NCBI RefSeq assembly: GCF_036237315.1
Contig: NZ_CP108356.1
Span: 6,081,501 to 6,145,500 of the forward strand
Source: Streptomyces sp. NBC_01351
Lineage (GTDB): Bacteria; Actinomycetota; Actinomycetes; Streptomycetales; Streptomycetaceae
Length of the DNA: 64,000 bases
Direction of reading: 5' to 3'
Below the pieces are notes generated by a model. The model saw only the letters and a list, made by a program, of their open reading frames with translations, did not search any database and was not told the DNA's origin. Below are positions 1 to 10,865 of the stretch, piece by piece. Position numbers and translations under genes: made by a program. Within the stretch, counting starts at the first letter, position 1; each line of letters starts with the position of its first letter.

Positions 1-40
1 CTCGTTCTTCGGCGGCTCTAGGAAGAAGGAGCTCGCCTTC

Positions 41-1069
41 GTGGCGTCCCACCGTCGACCCAAGCAGCCGACCCGCGCTCGTGTGACCGTACTGACCGCC
101 ACAGCGGCCGCGGCCGTGGTGCTCTCCGCCCAGGGCGCCTCCGCCGCCCCGGCGAAGCCGAGCAAGGACGAGGTCAAGTCCCAGGTCGACAAGCTCTACG
201 AAGAGGCGGAGCAGGCCACCGAGAAGTTCAACGGGGCCAAGGAGCGCCAGGAGAAGCTCGAAAAGGAGATCGGGCACCTCCAGGACCAGGTCGCGCGCGG
301 CCAGGGCGACGTCAACGAACTGCGCAGCACGCTCGGTTCGATGGCCAGCGCCCAGTACCGCAGCGGCGGCATCGACCCCTCCCTCGCCCTCCTCCTCTCC
401 GAGGACCCCGACAGCTACCTCGACAAGGCCTCCTCCCTGGAGCACCTGAGCGGCAAGCAGGTCGAGTCGGTCCAGCGGATCCAGGCCAAGCAGCGCACCC
501 TCGCGCAGCAGCGCCAGGAGGCCGCGACCAAGCTCGCCGACCTGGACGCCACCCGCAAGGAGCTCGGCGAGAAGAAGAAGGTCTCGCAGGAGAAGCTCGC
601 CGAGGCCCAGGCCCTGCTCAACACCCTGACCGCGCAGGAGCGCGCCGCGCTCAAGGACGAGGAGTCCCGCGCCAGCCGCGCCGACAGCAGCCGCGTCGAC
701 CTCGGCAACGTCAGCGCCTCCGGCCGCGCCGGCGCCGCGCTCAACGCCGCCAAGACCAAGCTCGGCAGCGCCTACATATCCGGCGCCGAGGGCCCCAGCG
801 CCTTCGACTGCTCGGGTCTGACCCAGTGGGCGTACAAGCAGGCCGGCGTCAACATCAGCCGCACCACCTACACCCAGGCCAACGACGGCACGCGCATCAG
901 CCGCAGCCAGCTCCAGCCCGGTGACCTGGTCTTCTTCTACAACGACCTGCACCACGTGGGCCTGTACGCGGGCAACAACATGACGCTGCACGCCTCCAAC
1001 CCGCGCGGCGGCGTCAAGTACGAATCCGTGGACAACATGCCGTTCATGTTCGGCGTCCGCATCAGCTGA
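41..1069 (+). CDS. Secreted NlpC/P60 peptidoglycan endopeptidase (first of a tandem pair)
   Basis: A 342-aa exported wall hydrolase that is expected to cut the peptide stem of peptidoglycan outside the membrane. A Sec-type signal peptide covers about residues 1-35, with an Ala-rich core ending at ASA-AP. A long charged coiled coil follows (about 40-220), then a C-terminal NlpC/P60 domain (about 230-342). The catalytic Cys is visible in AFDCSGLTQW, and the His residues lie in LHHVGLYAG and further downstream. The GTG start is preceded by a purine-rich GGAAGAAGGAG. The next gene is a paralogue with the same N-terminal MASHRR. Overall it resembles the RipA/Rv2190c class. The promoter lies outside the window. 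Confidence 0.93.
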   Translation: MASHRRPKQPTRARVTVLTATAAAAVVLSAQGASAAPAKPSKDEVKSQVDKLYEEAEQATEKFNGAKERQEKLEKEIGHLQDQVARGQGDVNELRSTLGSMASAQYRSGGIDPSLALLLSEDPDSYLDKASSLEHLSGKQVESVQRIQAKQRTLAQQRQEAATKLADLDATRKELGEKKKVSQEKLAEAQALLNTLTAQERAALKDEESRASRADSSRVDLGNVSASGRAGAALNAAKTKLGSAYISGAEGPSAFDCSGLTQWAYKQAGVNISRTTYTQANDGTRISRSQLQPGDLVFFYNDLHHVGLYAGNNMTLHASNPRGGVKYESVDNMPFMFGVRIS

Positions 1070-1244
1070 GCCTTCGGAGTCCCTGGCGCCTCTGGGGCCC
1101 CTCGGACCGCTGCAACCTCTCCCGTCACAGGACGCGCCGTACACCGCCCATCCGGGGGAATTACCAGCGCGCGCTCTGACCACACGCCCCGCCGGTGACC
1201 TGCGTCTCCGGTGGGGCGTCGCTGTGCGTGCCCTCCGGCGGTCG

Positions 1245-1274
1245 TTGGCCGGTGCCCGGTGGCGCGGCTACTGT
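1245..1274 (+). promoter_or_regulatory. Possible vegetative promoter for second NlpC/P60 gene
   Basis: TTGGCC (1245-1250) and TACTGT (1269-1274) are separated by 18 bp and lie about 80 bp upstream of the GTG at 1354. The match to a HrdB-type promoter is by eye only. Confidence 0.35.
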
Positions 1275-1353
1275 CTGCCAGCGCGGAACCCGGCACACGG
1301 CCGCCCACGGAGGGCGGACCCGGGCCCCGCGCAGCGGAAGGGAGCGGTCTCAC

Positions 1354-2397
1354 GTGGCGTCCCATCGCCGGACCGGGCCTAGCGCCCTTGACCGGAACAC
1401 GAAGGTCACCGTCCTCACCGCCGCAGCGGCCGGCGCCGCCGTCGTCATGACGGGGGCACCCGCGGGCGCGGCGCCCGGTCTCCCGCACGACCCGGCCGCG
1501 GGCGCCCGCGCCCAGGTCGACAGGCTCTTCGAGGAGGCCGAGCAGGCCACCGAACGCTTCAACGAGGCCGGCGAGAAGGCCGACCGGCTGCGCGCCGAGA
1601 TCAGCCGGGCCCAGGACGCGGTGGCCCGCGGCCAGGAACGCGTCAACACCATGCGCGGCGTCCTCGGCACCTTCGCCGGAGCCCAGTACCGGGCCGGAGG
1701 CATCGACCCCTCCCTCGCGCTGATGCTCGCCGAGGACCCCGACGCCTACCTCGAACAGGCCGCCGCCCTGGACCGGCTGACCGGGCGCCAGGCCCGCCAC
1801 CTCGACGAACTCCGCGAGGAGCAGCGCCGGCTCGGCCAGGAGCGCCAAGTGGCCTCCCGCAAGCTCGCCGAACTCGAAGCCCTGCGCTCCGACGTGGCCA
1901 CCCACAAGAGGTCCGTCACCGCGAAGCTCGCCGCCGCCCGGCGGCTCCTCAACGCCATGCCCACGGAGGAGCGGGCCGACTTCGAGCGGGCCTCGCGCTC
2001 CGGCGGCCGCCAGGACGCGCTGCCCGAACCGCCCGCCCTGGGGCCCTCCTCCGGCCGCGCAGCCGCCGCCGTGATGGCCGCCCGCTCGGCGGTCGGCCGC
2101 CCCTACGTATGGGGCTCCACCGGCCCCACCGGCTTCGACTGCTCCGGCCTGATGGTGTGGTCGTACCGGCAGGCGGGCGTGGCGCTGCCGCGGACCTCGC
2201 AGGCCCAGCGGCACGCCGGCCGACAGGTGCCGCTCTCGCAGGCCCGCCCCGGGGACCTGGTGACGTACCGCTCCGACGCCAGCCACGTCGGCATGTACGT
2301 CGGCAACGGCCAGGTGGTGCACGCCCCGTACCCGGGGGCGCGGGTGCGCTACGACCCGGTCGGGATGATGCCGGTGTCGTCGGTGACCCGCCCCTGA
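1354..2397 (+). CDS. Secreted NlpC/P60 peptidoglycan endopeptidase (second copy)
   Basis: A 347-aa paralogue of the upstream protein with the same plan: signal peptide (about 1-38, ending AGAAPG), coiled coil (about 45-215), NlpC/P60 domain (about 235-347). The catalytic Cys sits in GFDCSGLMVW and a His in SHVGMYVGNG. I chose the GTG at 1354 because it restores the same MASHRR N-terminus as the first copy and has GGAAGGGAG just upstream; the frame is open back to 1195, but those residues do not look like a signal peptide. The 284-bp gap before it carries only a weak promoter match. The two copies have diverged, so they may act on different stems or at different stages of growth. Confidence 0.93.
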   Translation: MASHRRTGPSALDRNTKVTVLTAAAAGAAVVMTGAPAGAAPGLPHDPAAGARAQVDRLFEEAEQATERFNEAGEKADRLRAEISRAQDAVARGQERVNTMRGVLGTFAGAQYRAGGIDPSLALMLAEDPDAYLEQAAALDRLTGRQARHLDELREEQRRLGQERQVASRKLAELEALRSDVATHKRSVTAKLAAARRLLNAMPTEERADFERASRSGGRQDALPEPPALGPSSGRAAAAVMAARSAVGRPYVWGSTGPTGFDCSGLMVWSYRQAGVALPRTSQAQRHAGRQVPLSQARPGDLVTYRSDASHVGMYVGNGQVVHAPYPGARVRYDPVGMMPVSSVTRP

Positions 2398-2427
2398 TCC
2401 CGGGGAGCCCGCACGTACGATCGGCGG

Positions 2428-3567
2428 ATGCCCCGCGCCCGCCCCCGTGTCCGCCCCCGCGCCCCGCGCGTCCTCCTGGGGCTCCTGCTGTGCGTGCTGC
2501 CGGCCGGGTGCGGTGCGCCCGCCGGCCCCGGGGACACCGCCGAGCGGGACGTCCGGCAGGCCGTCGCGGACTGGTCGCGGACGCCGCCCGAGCGGCTCGC
2601 CGGGATCCCGCTGGAGGGCTGGTCGTACGAGGTCGGCTCGGTCCGCCGGGAGGGCGACCGGGCGGCCACCGCCCGGGCCGAACTGCGCTACCGGCTCACC
2701 GGCTACGACACGGCTCCGGCAGGCTCGGCGCGGGAGCTCGCGCTGGCAGAGGAGGGCGGGCGCTGGCGGGTCACCGCCGACCGGCCCGCCCCAGGAGCCC
2801 TGCCGCAGCTGTGGGACCAGGGCGCGGTGACGGTGGCCCGGGGAGCGCACTCCCTGGTGCTGGGCGGCGAAGGACGGTCCCCCGAGGCCCTGGCCGGGAT
2901 CGCCGCCGAAGCCGACCGGGCGGTGCCGGCCGCGAGCGCCGCTTGGCCGCGGCCGTGGGCGGGGCGGGTCGTGGTCCTCGTACCCGGATCCCTGGAGCGG
3001 ATGGCCGAGCTGCTGGGCCGCCCGGCCGACGCCTACCGGGGGCTGGGGGCCGTCACCACCGGGCAGGTGGGCGGCGGCCCGGCCCCCGCGGACCGGGTGG
3101 TGGTCAACCCGGGCGCGTACCAGGAGCTGAGCGAGCAGGGCCGGCGGATCGTCCTGACCCACGAGGTCACGCACGTGGCCACCCGCGCCGCGACCACCGC
3201 CACCACCCCGCTGTGGCTCTCCGAGGGCTTCGCGGACTGGGCGGCGTACCGGGACGCCTCCACCACCCCCGCGCAGGGCGCCCCGGCGCTGGCGCGGGCC
3301 GTACGGCGGGGCGAGACACCGGGCGAGCTGCCCGCCACGGAGGCCTTCGCCTTCGGCGGAGACCCGGAGGTGGCGGCGCGGGCGTACGAGGGCGCGTGGC
3401 TGGCCTGCCGGCTGATCGCGGAGAAGTGGGGGGAGGCCGCACTGGTGCGGCTGTACGAGGCGGCCGGCCGGGAACCGCTGCCGAACGCGCTGGCCGGGGC
3501 CCTGGGAACGGACTTCGACGCGCTCACGCGGGCCTGGCAGGAGTCCCTGCGCGAGGAGCTGGGCTGA
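2428..3567 (+). CDS. Putative lipoprotein with HExxH metallopeptidase motif
   Basis: A 379-aa protein. An Arg-rich N-terminus is followed by a hydrophobic stretch ending in the lipobox LPAGC (about residues 25-29), so it is probably lipid-anchored on the outside of the membrane. The centre carries HEVTH (about residue 246) followed by a WLSEGFADW segment, which supplies the downstream Glu expected in gluzincin (peptidase MA-like) zinc proteases. The N-terminal third resembles a small NTF2/SnoaL-like fold, which is inference. It lies 30 bp after the NlpC/P60 gene and 20 bp before the mannosyltransferase gene, so probably in an operon with both. Substrate unknown. Confidence 0.82.
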   Translation: MPRARPRVRPRAPRVLLGLLLCVLPAGCGAPAGPGDTAERDVRQAVADWSRTPPERLAGIPLEGWSYEVGSVRREGDRAATARAELRYRLTGYDTAPAGSARELALAEEGGRWRVTADRPAPGALPQLWDQGAVTVARGAHSLVLGGEGRSPEALAGIAAEADRAVPAASAAWPRPWAGRVVVLVPGSLERMAELLGRPADAYRGLGAVTTGQVGGGPAPADRVVVNPGAYQELSEQGRRIVLTHEVTHVATRAATTATTPLWLSEGFADWAAYRDASTTPAQGAPALARAVRRGETPGELPATEAFAFGGDPEVAARAYEGAWLACRLIAEKWGEAALVRLYEAAGREPLPNALAGALGTDFDALTRAWQESLREELG

Positions 3568-3587
3568 GCGGGTACTGTCGGCAGGCG

Positions 3588-4730
3588 ATGCACAAGACGC
3601 TGATCGTGACCAACGACTTCCCGCCGCGACCGGGCGGCATCCAGGCCTTCCTCCACAACATGGCGCTACGGCTGGATCCCGACCGGGTCGTCGTCTACGC
3701 CTCCACGTGGAAGCACAGCGCGGAGGGCCGCGAGGCCACCGCCGCCTTCGACGCGGAGCAGCCGTTCCAGGTCGTGCGCGACCGGACGACGATGCTCCTG
3801 CCGACCCCGCGCGTGACGCGGCGGGCGGTGGGCCTGCTGCGCGAACACGGCTGCGAGTCCGTGTGGTTCGGGGCGGCAGCCCCGCTCGGGCTGATGGGCC
3901 CGGCGCTGCGGCGCGCGGGCGCGAAGCGGCTGGTCGCCACCACCCACGGGCACGAGGCGGGCTGGGCGCAGCTGCCGGCCGCGCGGCAGCTGCTGCGGCG
4001 GATCGGCGAGGGCACGGACACGCTGACCTACCTCGGGGAGTACACGCGCTCGCGGATCGCCTCGGCGGTGACGGAGCGGGCGGCGGCGCGGATGGTGCAA
4101 CTCCCGCCGGGGGTGGACGAGAAGACCTTCCACCCGGAGTCGGGCGGCCCCGAGGTGCGGGCCCGGCTGGGCCTGACCGACCGGCCCGTGGTGGTCTGCG
4201 TCTCGCGGCTGGTGCCGCGCAAGGGGCAGGACACGCTGATCGAGGCCATGCCGAAGATCCTGGCGCAGGTGCCGGACGCGGTGCTGCTGATCGTGGGCGG
4301 CGGGCCGTACGAGGCCGACCTGCGGGCGCTTGCCGTCTCCACGGGCGTCTCCGAGTCCGTGGTCTTCACGGGAGCGGTCCCGTGGTCCGAACTCCCCGCG
4401 CACTACGGGGCGGGCGACGTCTTCGCGATGCCGTGCCGGACCCGGCGGGGCGGGCTGGACGTGGAGGGGCTCGGCATCGTCTACCTGGAGGCCTCGGCGA
4501 CGGGCCTGCCGGTGGTCGCGGGAGACTCCGGCGGGGCACCGGACGCGGTGCTCGACGGCGAGACGGGCTGGGTCGTCCGCGGCGGATCCCCCGAGGACGC
4601 GGCGGACCGCATCGTCACCCTCCTCCAGGACCCGGCCCTGCGTGCCCGCATGGGTGCGGCGGGGCGGGCCTGGGTCGAGGAGAAGTGGCGCTGGGACCTC
4701 CTGGCGAACCGCCTGCGCGAGCTGCTGTAG
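3588..4730 (+). CDS. GT4 glycosyltransferase, PimB'-like mannosyltransferase
   Basis: A 380-aa GT-B glycosyltransferase. The N-terminus MHKTLIVTNDFPPRPGGIQ has the glycine-rich acceptor-side loop of GT4 enzymes. The C-terminal half has the nucleotide-sugar site, with CVSRLVPRKGQD, and EASATGLPVVAGDSGG just after GLGIVYLE. It most resembles PimB' (Rv2188c type), which transfers the second mannose from GDP-Man to phosphatidylinositol monomannoside on the cytoplasmic side of the membrane. Synteny supports this, since in mycobacteria pimB' also lies between an NlpC/P60 gene and fadD15. The ATG at 3588 was chosen because homologues begin here; the frame is open far upstream. It could use another lipid acceptor in this organism. 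Confidence 0.88.
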   Translation: MHKTLIVTNDFPPRPGGIQAFLHNMALRLDPDRVVVYASTWKHSAEGREATAAFDAEQPFQVVRDRTTMLLPTPRVTRRAVGLLREHGCESVWFGAAAPLGLMGPALRRAGAKRLVATTHGHEAGWAQLPAARQLLRRIGEGTDTLTYLGEYTRSRIASAVTERAAARMVQLPPGVDEKTFHPESGGPEVRARLGLTDRPVVVCVSRLVPRKGQDTLIEAMPKILAQVPDAVLLIVGGGPYEADLRALAVSTGVSESVVFTGAVPWSELPAHYGAGDVFAMPCRTRRGGLDVEGLGIVYLEASATGLPVVAGDSGGAPDAVLDGETGWVVRGGSPEDAADRIVTLLQDPALRARMGAAGRAWVEEKWRWDLLANRLRELL

Positions 4731-4793
4731 CCCTGTAGTCCCGTAGCCCTGTGGCGCGTCCGGCTCCTGCGGCCGCGGGAGTTCGAGGGCGGG

Positions 4794-6041
4794 TCAGGCG
4801 TGGCTCCGGCCCGGTTCCCGATCGTGCCGGAGCGTGCGGTCGCGCCGGGGGAGCAGGAACGGGGTCGCCATGACGAGGAGCCCGGCGATCGCGATCGCGG
4901 TGCGGGGGCCGGTGACGCCGGCCAGCAGGCCCCACAGGGCGGTCAGCGCCGCGATGGTGGCCTTGCTGGTCACCGACCACGCGCACAGGGTGCGCGCGAC
5001 CCGGTCGGCCGGGGTCCGGTCGAGGCGGTAGGCGGCGAACACCGGGTTGAACACTCCCATGCAGGTGATCATCCCGAATTCGACGACCATGACGAGCACG
5101 AGCCCGGCGGTGCCGGGGCCGATGAAGGCCAGTCCGAGGAGCCAGCACGCCCGCAGCGCCCCGGCGGTGCGCATGACCCGGTGCCGCCCGAACCGGTCGA
5201 CGAGCCGCGGGGCCAGGCGCGAGCCGAGCAGGCCGCCGAGGCAGGGCACGGCGAAGGCCAGCCCGTACTGCCACGGTGCGAACTCGAGGGGGCCGAGCAT
5301 GAGGACGGCGAGCAGCGGCGCGGTCGCCATGATCAGGCCGTTGACCAGGACCGTGTTGAAGAACAGGGGCCGCAGCGCGGCGTCGGCCAGGATGTACCGC
5401 CACCCGTCGAGCAGGTCGCCGGCGCGCAGCCGTGGCGGTGCTCCGGTGTGCGGGGGTCGCGGCTCCCGCCCGCCGATGGCGCGGATCCCCAGCGCCGAGA
5501 GCAGGTAGCTCACCGCGTTCGCCACCACGGTCATCACCGGGCCGAACAGCCCGATCGCGGCACCGCCGAGCGGGGGTCCGAGCACGGTGGCGGTCCAGGT
5601 CGTGGACTCGAACCGGCCGTTCGCGACGACCAGGTCCGCCGGTTTCACCAGCGACTTCAAGCACGCGCCGGCGGCCGCCGCGAAGGCGATGTCGGCCGCC
5701 CCGACGACGACCGACACGACCAGGAGCTGGGCGAAGCCGAGCAGGCCGAGCGCGAACGCCGCGGGGACGCTCATCAACGCCGCGAACCGGACCAGGTCCA
5801 TCGCGATCATCACCGGCCGCTTGCGGCTGAACTCCACCCACGGGCCGAGCGGCACCGCCAGCACCGCGCCGACCGCCAGCCCCGCGGCGGCCAGCAGCGA
5901 CACCTCGGTCGGCCCGGCGTGCAGAACGAGGATCGCGATCAAGGGGAAGGCGTCGAACGCGAGCCACGTGCCGAGCGTGCTGACCGCGTACGCCGCCCAG
6001 AGCCACCTGAACCGCCGCCCCAGCGACCGCCTGGCCCCCAT
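4794..6041 (-). CDS. MFS transporter (EntS-like MFS_3 family)
   Basis: A 415-aa integral membrane protein with about 10-12 hydrophobic helices and the short charged loop after helix 2 (FSRKRPVM) typical of major facilitator exporters. The loop near residue 195 is hydrophilic and marks the two six-helix halves. The family includes enterobactin and macrolide exporters; the substrate here cannot be read from sequence. It is convergent with the mannosyltransferase gene and divergent from the cholesterol oxidase gene. The 235-bp gap upstream (6042-6276) is the shared control region, where I saw no clear operator. It is not part of the conserved backbone and is likely a lineage-specific insertion. 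Confidence 0.9.
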   Translation of the reverse strand: MGARRSLGRRFRWLWAAYAVSTLGTWLAFDAFPLIAILVLHAGPTEVSLLAAAGLAVGAVLAVPLGPWVEFSRKRPVMIAMDLVRFAALMSVPAAFALGLLGFAQLLVVSVVVGAADIAFAAAAGACLKSLVKPADLVVANGRFESTTWTATVLGPPLGGAAIGLFGPVMTVVANAVSYLLSALGIRAIGGREPRPPHTGAPPRLRAGDLLDGWRYILADAALRPLFFNTVLVNGLIMATAPLLAVLMLGPLEFAPWQYGLAFAVPCLGGLLGSRLAPRLVDRFGRHRVMRTAGALRACWLLGLAFIGPGTAGLVLVMVVEFGMITCMGVFNPVFAAYRLDRTPADRVARTLCAWSVTSKATIAALTALWGLLAGVTGPRTAIAIAGLLVMATPFLLPRRDRTLRHDREPGRSHA

Positions 6042-6210
6042 GATTCAGCACCCCTTCGCCCACTCGCCCGATCGACCGGACGACGACGGGTGAGACCGAA
6101 GCGAGCAGCATACGCACACCGCGCGGAGGGCCCGGCCCGCCATCGACGGGCAGGCGTGGCCCATGAGCAACGCCCCGCTGTAACCGCCCCGACCCCGACG
6201 CCACATCTGA

Positions 6211-7890
<1,680 letters not shown>

Positions 7891-7931
7891 TAGCGGCCTC
7901 CGGCCGCGGGCCCAGGTAACAAGGCCCGGGG

Positions 7932-9728
7932 CTAGCCCCGGTACAGCGCCTCGATCTCGTCCGCGTAGTCCTTCGCCACCACGTTGCGCTTCAGCTTCAG
8001 CGAAGGCGTGATGTGACCCGACTCCTCCGTGAACTGGGAGGGCAGAATGCGGAATTTCCGCACCGATTCCGCCTTGGATACCGCCGCGTTGCCGTCGTCG
8101 ATGGCCTTCTGGACGGCGGCGATCAGCTCCGCGTCCTCGCGCAGCTCCGCCGCCGTCACCCCGGCCGGCTTGCCGTTCTCCGCAGCCCACCGGCCGAGGA
8201 ACTCCTCGTCGATGGTGACCAGCGCGGCCACGAACGGCCGGGCGTCGCCCACCACCATGCACTCCGCGACCAGCGCGTGCGCCCGGATCCGGTCCTCGAT
8301 CACGGCCGGCGCGACGTTCTTGCCGCCCGCCGTGACGATGAGTTCCTTCTTGCGGCCGGTGATCGCGAGGTAGCCGTCCTCGTCGAGGGTGCCGACGTCG
8401 CCGGTGTGGAACCAGCCGTCGGTCAGCGCCTCGGCGGTCGCCGTCTCGTTCTTCCAGTACTCCTTGAAGATGTGCTCGCCGTGCAGCAGCACCTCTCCGT
8501 CGTCCGCGATGCGCACGACCGAGCCCGGGAGCGGCTGGCCGACCGTACCGATCTTCGTCTTGTCCCACGGGTTGAAGGCCGTGGCCGCGCAGGACTCGGT
8601 CAGGCCGTAGCCCTCCAGCACCGTGAAGCCGATGCCGCGGAAGAAGTGCCCGAGGCGCTCGCCCAGCGGGGCACCGCCCGAGATCGCGTACTCGCCGCGC
8701 CCGCCGAGGACCGTGTGCAGCTTGCTGTAGACCAGCTTCGTGAACAGCTTGTGCTTGAGCTTCAGCCCGAAGGACGGGCCGCCCGGGGCGTCCAGCGCAC
8801 GGCTGTAAGCGATCGCCGTCTCGGCCGCCGCGTCGAAGATCTTGCCCTTGCCGTCGGCCTGGGCCTTGGCGCGCGCCGAGTTGTAGACCTTCTCGAAGAC
8901 GCGCGGCACGCCGAGGATCAGCGTGGGCTTGAAGGACTGCAGCTCGTCGGTCAGGTTCTTGATGTCCGGTACGCAGCCCAGCCGGATCGGCGCCAGCACG
9001 GCCGCGACCTCCACCAGGCGCCCGAAGACGTGCGCGGCCGGCAGGAAGAGCAGCACCGAGCACTCGCCGGTGCGGAAGAGCGGGCTGAGCCGCTCCACCA
9101 CGTTGCCGCACTCGGCGAAGAAGCTGCGGTGGGTCAGCACGCAGCCCTTGGGGCGGCCGGTGGTGCCCGAGGTGTAGACGATGGTGGCCGGGTCGTCGGC
9201 GACCGCGACGTTGCTGCGCTCCTCGACCTCGGCGTCGGTGATCGCGGCGCCCGCGGCCTTGAGCGTCTCGACGGCGCCCTGCTCGATCTCCCAGACCTCG
9301 CGCAGCTCCGGCAGCCGGTCCCGCAGCGAGGCCACGGACGCGCTGTGCCCGGGGCTCTCCACGACCACGGCCACGGCGCCCGAGTCGCCGAGGATCCACT
9401 GGACCTGCTCGGGGGAGCTGGTCTCGTAGACGGGGACGGTGACGCCGCCCGCGGTCCAGATCGCGAAGTCGATCAGCACCCACTCGTAGCGGGTGCGGGA
9501 GATGAGGGCCACCCGGTCGCCGGGGCGGATGCCCGCCGCGATCAGACCCTTGGCGGTGGCCCGGACCTCGGCCAGGAACTCGACCGCGGTCACGTCCTGC
9601 CACCGGCCGTCGACCTTGCGGCTCATGACGGCGGTGTCGGGATGCTGCGCGGCATTGCGGCGGATGAGATCCGTCAGGTTCCCGTCCGACGGGACCTCGT
9701 ACAGGGCCGGAAGGCTGAACTCGCGCAA
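7932..9728 (-). CDS. Long-chain fatty acid-CoA ligase (FadD15-like)
   Basis: A 598-aa adenylate-forming enzyme that activates long-chain fatty acids to acyl-CoA. Motifs: the AMP-binding P-loop YTSGTTGRPKGC, then GYGLTESCA, and the hinge region DGWFHTGDVG with GRKKELIV downstream. The TTG at 9726-9728 is preferred because the protein then begins MREFSLPALYEVP as in its homologues and an AGAGGAG ribosome site sits 8-10 bp upstream. The open frame extends to 9851, but that stretch lacks family similarity. The gene is convergent with the cholesterol oxidase gene and holds the fadD15 position of the mycobacterial syntenic block. Likely role: supply of acyl-CoA for membrane lipid synthesis or fatty acid uptake. 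Confidence 0.93.
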   Translation of the reverse strand: MREFSLPALYEVPSDGNLTDLIRRNAAQHPDTAVMSRKVDGRWQDVTAVEFLAEVRATAKGLIAAGIRPGDRVALISRTRYEWVLIDFAIWTAGGVTVPVYETSSPEQVQWILGDSGAVAVVVESPGHSASVASLRDRLPELREVWEIEQGAVETLKAAGAAITDAEVEERSNVAVADDPATIVYTSGTTGRPKGCVLTHRSFFAECGNVVERLSPLFRTGECSVLLFLPAAHVFGRLVEVAAVLAPIRLGCVPDIKNLTDELQSFKPTLILGVPRVFEKVYNSARAKAQADGKGKIFDAAAETAIAYSRALDAPGGPSFGLKLKHKLFTKLVYSKLHTVLGGRGEYAISGGAPLGERLGHFFRGIGFTVLEGYGLTESCAATAFNPWDKTKIGTVGQPLPGSVVRIADDGEVLLHGEHIFKEYWKNETATAEALTDGWFHTGDVGTLDEDGYLAITGRKKELIVTAGGKNVAPAVIEDRIRAHALVAECMVVGDARPFVAALVTIDEEFLGRWAAENGKPAGVTAAELREDAELIAAVQKAIDDGNAAVSKAESVRKFRILPSQFTEESGHITPSLKLKRNVVAKDYADEIEALYRG

Positions 9729-9957
9729 GACTGCTGCTCCTCTGGGCGCCATCGCCACCATGTGGACCGACCGGACGTTACCCACCGGTAGTGGGTTCCC
9801 GATAGAGGGAACCGGCCAGATGTTCCGTGCGTCACACGACACGGCCCTCACGAGCCGACAGTAGTCGACTCCGTTTGAGACTCGGAAGTAACCGCAGGTC
9901 CGGAGGGCTGCCCCCGCCCCTCTACCCGCGGTTACCCCGCGCCCCTAGGGTGGCCGC

Positions 9958-10758
9958 ATGGGTGGCAGCATGCGTGGCAGGAAAAGCCGCACACGGATCC
10001 ACGTCGTCAGCGACGTCCACGGCAACGCCGAGGCCCTCGCCAGGGCCGGGGAGGGCGCCGACGCCCTGATCTGCCTCGGCGACCTCATTCTCTTCCTCGA
10101 CTACGCCGACCACTCGCGCGGCATCTTCCCCGACCTCTTCGGCGTCGAGAACGCCGACCGGATCGTCGAACTGCGCACCGCCCGGCGATTCGACGAGGCG
10201 CAGGATCTCGGCCGCCGGCTGTGGGCCGGGCTGGACCGGGAACGACTGATCGAAGGTGCGGTGCGCCGCCAGTACGCGGAGATGTTCGCGGCCTTCCCCA
10301 ACCCCACGTACGCCACCTACGGCAATGTCGACGTGCCGACACTGTGGGCCGAGTACGCCGACCACCGCCCCGGCATCACCGTCCTCGACGGGCAGCGGAC
10401 CGAGATCGGCGGCCGTGTCTTCGGCTTCGTCGGCGGCGGACTGCCCTCGCCGATGCGCACCCCGTACGAGGTGGACGTCGAGGAGTACGCGGCCAAGGTG
10501 GAGGCGCTCGGCGAGGTCGACGTACTGTGCTCGCACATCCCGCCGGAGGTGCCGGAGCTCTGCTACGACACGGTGGCACGGCGCTTCGAACGCGGCAGCG
10601 AGGCACTGCTCGCCGCGATCCGGCGGACCCGGCCCCGGTACGCCCTCTTCGGGCACGTGCACCAGCCGCTGGCGCGGCGGATGCGGATCGGGAGCACCGA
10701 GTGCGTGAACGTGGGGCACTTCGCCGCCACCGGAAGGCCATGGGCCCTGGAGTGGTGA
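9958..10758 (+). CDS. Calcineurin-like metallophosphoesterase
   Basis: A 266-aa cytoplasmic two-metal phosphoesterase. The five motif blocks are in order: DVHGN (about 19), GDLI (about 40), GNVD (about 122), SHIPPE and GHVHQPL near the C-terminus. Proteins of this type hydrolyse phosphomonoesters or diesters; the substrate is unknown. The ATG at 9958 is close behind a likely promoter region shared with the divergent acyl-CoA ligase gene. An alternative ATG lies at 9970. It heads a rightward run of genes that continues to the EEP enzyme. Confidence 0.88.
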   Translation: MGGSMRGRKSRTRIHVVSDVHGNAEALARAGEGADALICLGDLILFLDYADHSRGIFPDLFGVENADRIVELRTARRFDEAQDLGRRLWAGLDRERLIEGAVRRQYAEMFAAFPNPTYATYGNVDVPTLWAEYADHRPGITVLDGQRTEIGGRVFGFVGGGLPSPMRTPYEVDVEEYAAKVEALGEVDVLCSHIPPEVPELCYDTVARRFERGSEALLAAIRRTRPRYALFGHVHQPLARRMRIGSTECVNVGHFAATGRPWALEW

Positions 10759-10820
10759 CCACCGCACGCACGGTAGCCTTCGAGCGGCGGCCCGAGGCCG
10801 CACACTTCCTCGAACACTCT

Positions 10821-10840
10821 CCCCCAGCTAACGCTGGGAG
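10821..10840 (+). repeat. Short hairpin repeat, B family
   Basis: CCCAGC and GCTGGG arms with a TAAC loop (10823-10838), inside a C-rich then G-rich context. Related copies occur at about 26565, 51236 and 58721. It lies just upstream of the SRPBCC gene and may act as a transcript-stabilising or terminating hairpin. Confidence 0.6.
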
Positions 10841-10865
10841 GCACCCTCACGGAGGAGCCACCGCG

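Noticed and set aside
1070..1353. Possible c-di-AMP (ydaO-type) riboswitch upstream of the second NlpC/P60 gene
   Set aside because: Such riboswitches often control wall hydrolases, but the conserved blocks were not found in this leader.
937..3174. Long minus-strand open frame of 745 codons opposite the NlpC/P60 and lipoprotein genes
   Set aside because: It lies antisense to three well-supported genes and has the Arg/Gly/Pro-rich make-up of a shadow frame in GC-rich DNA.
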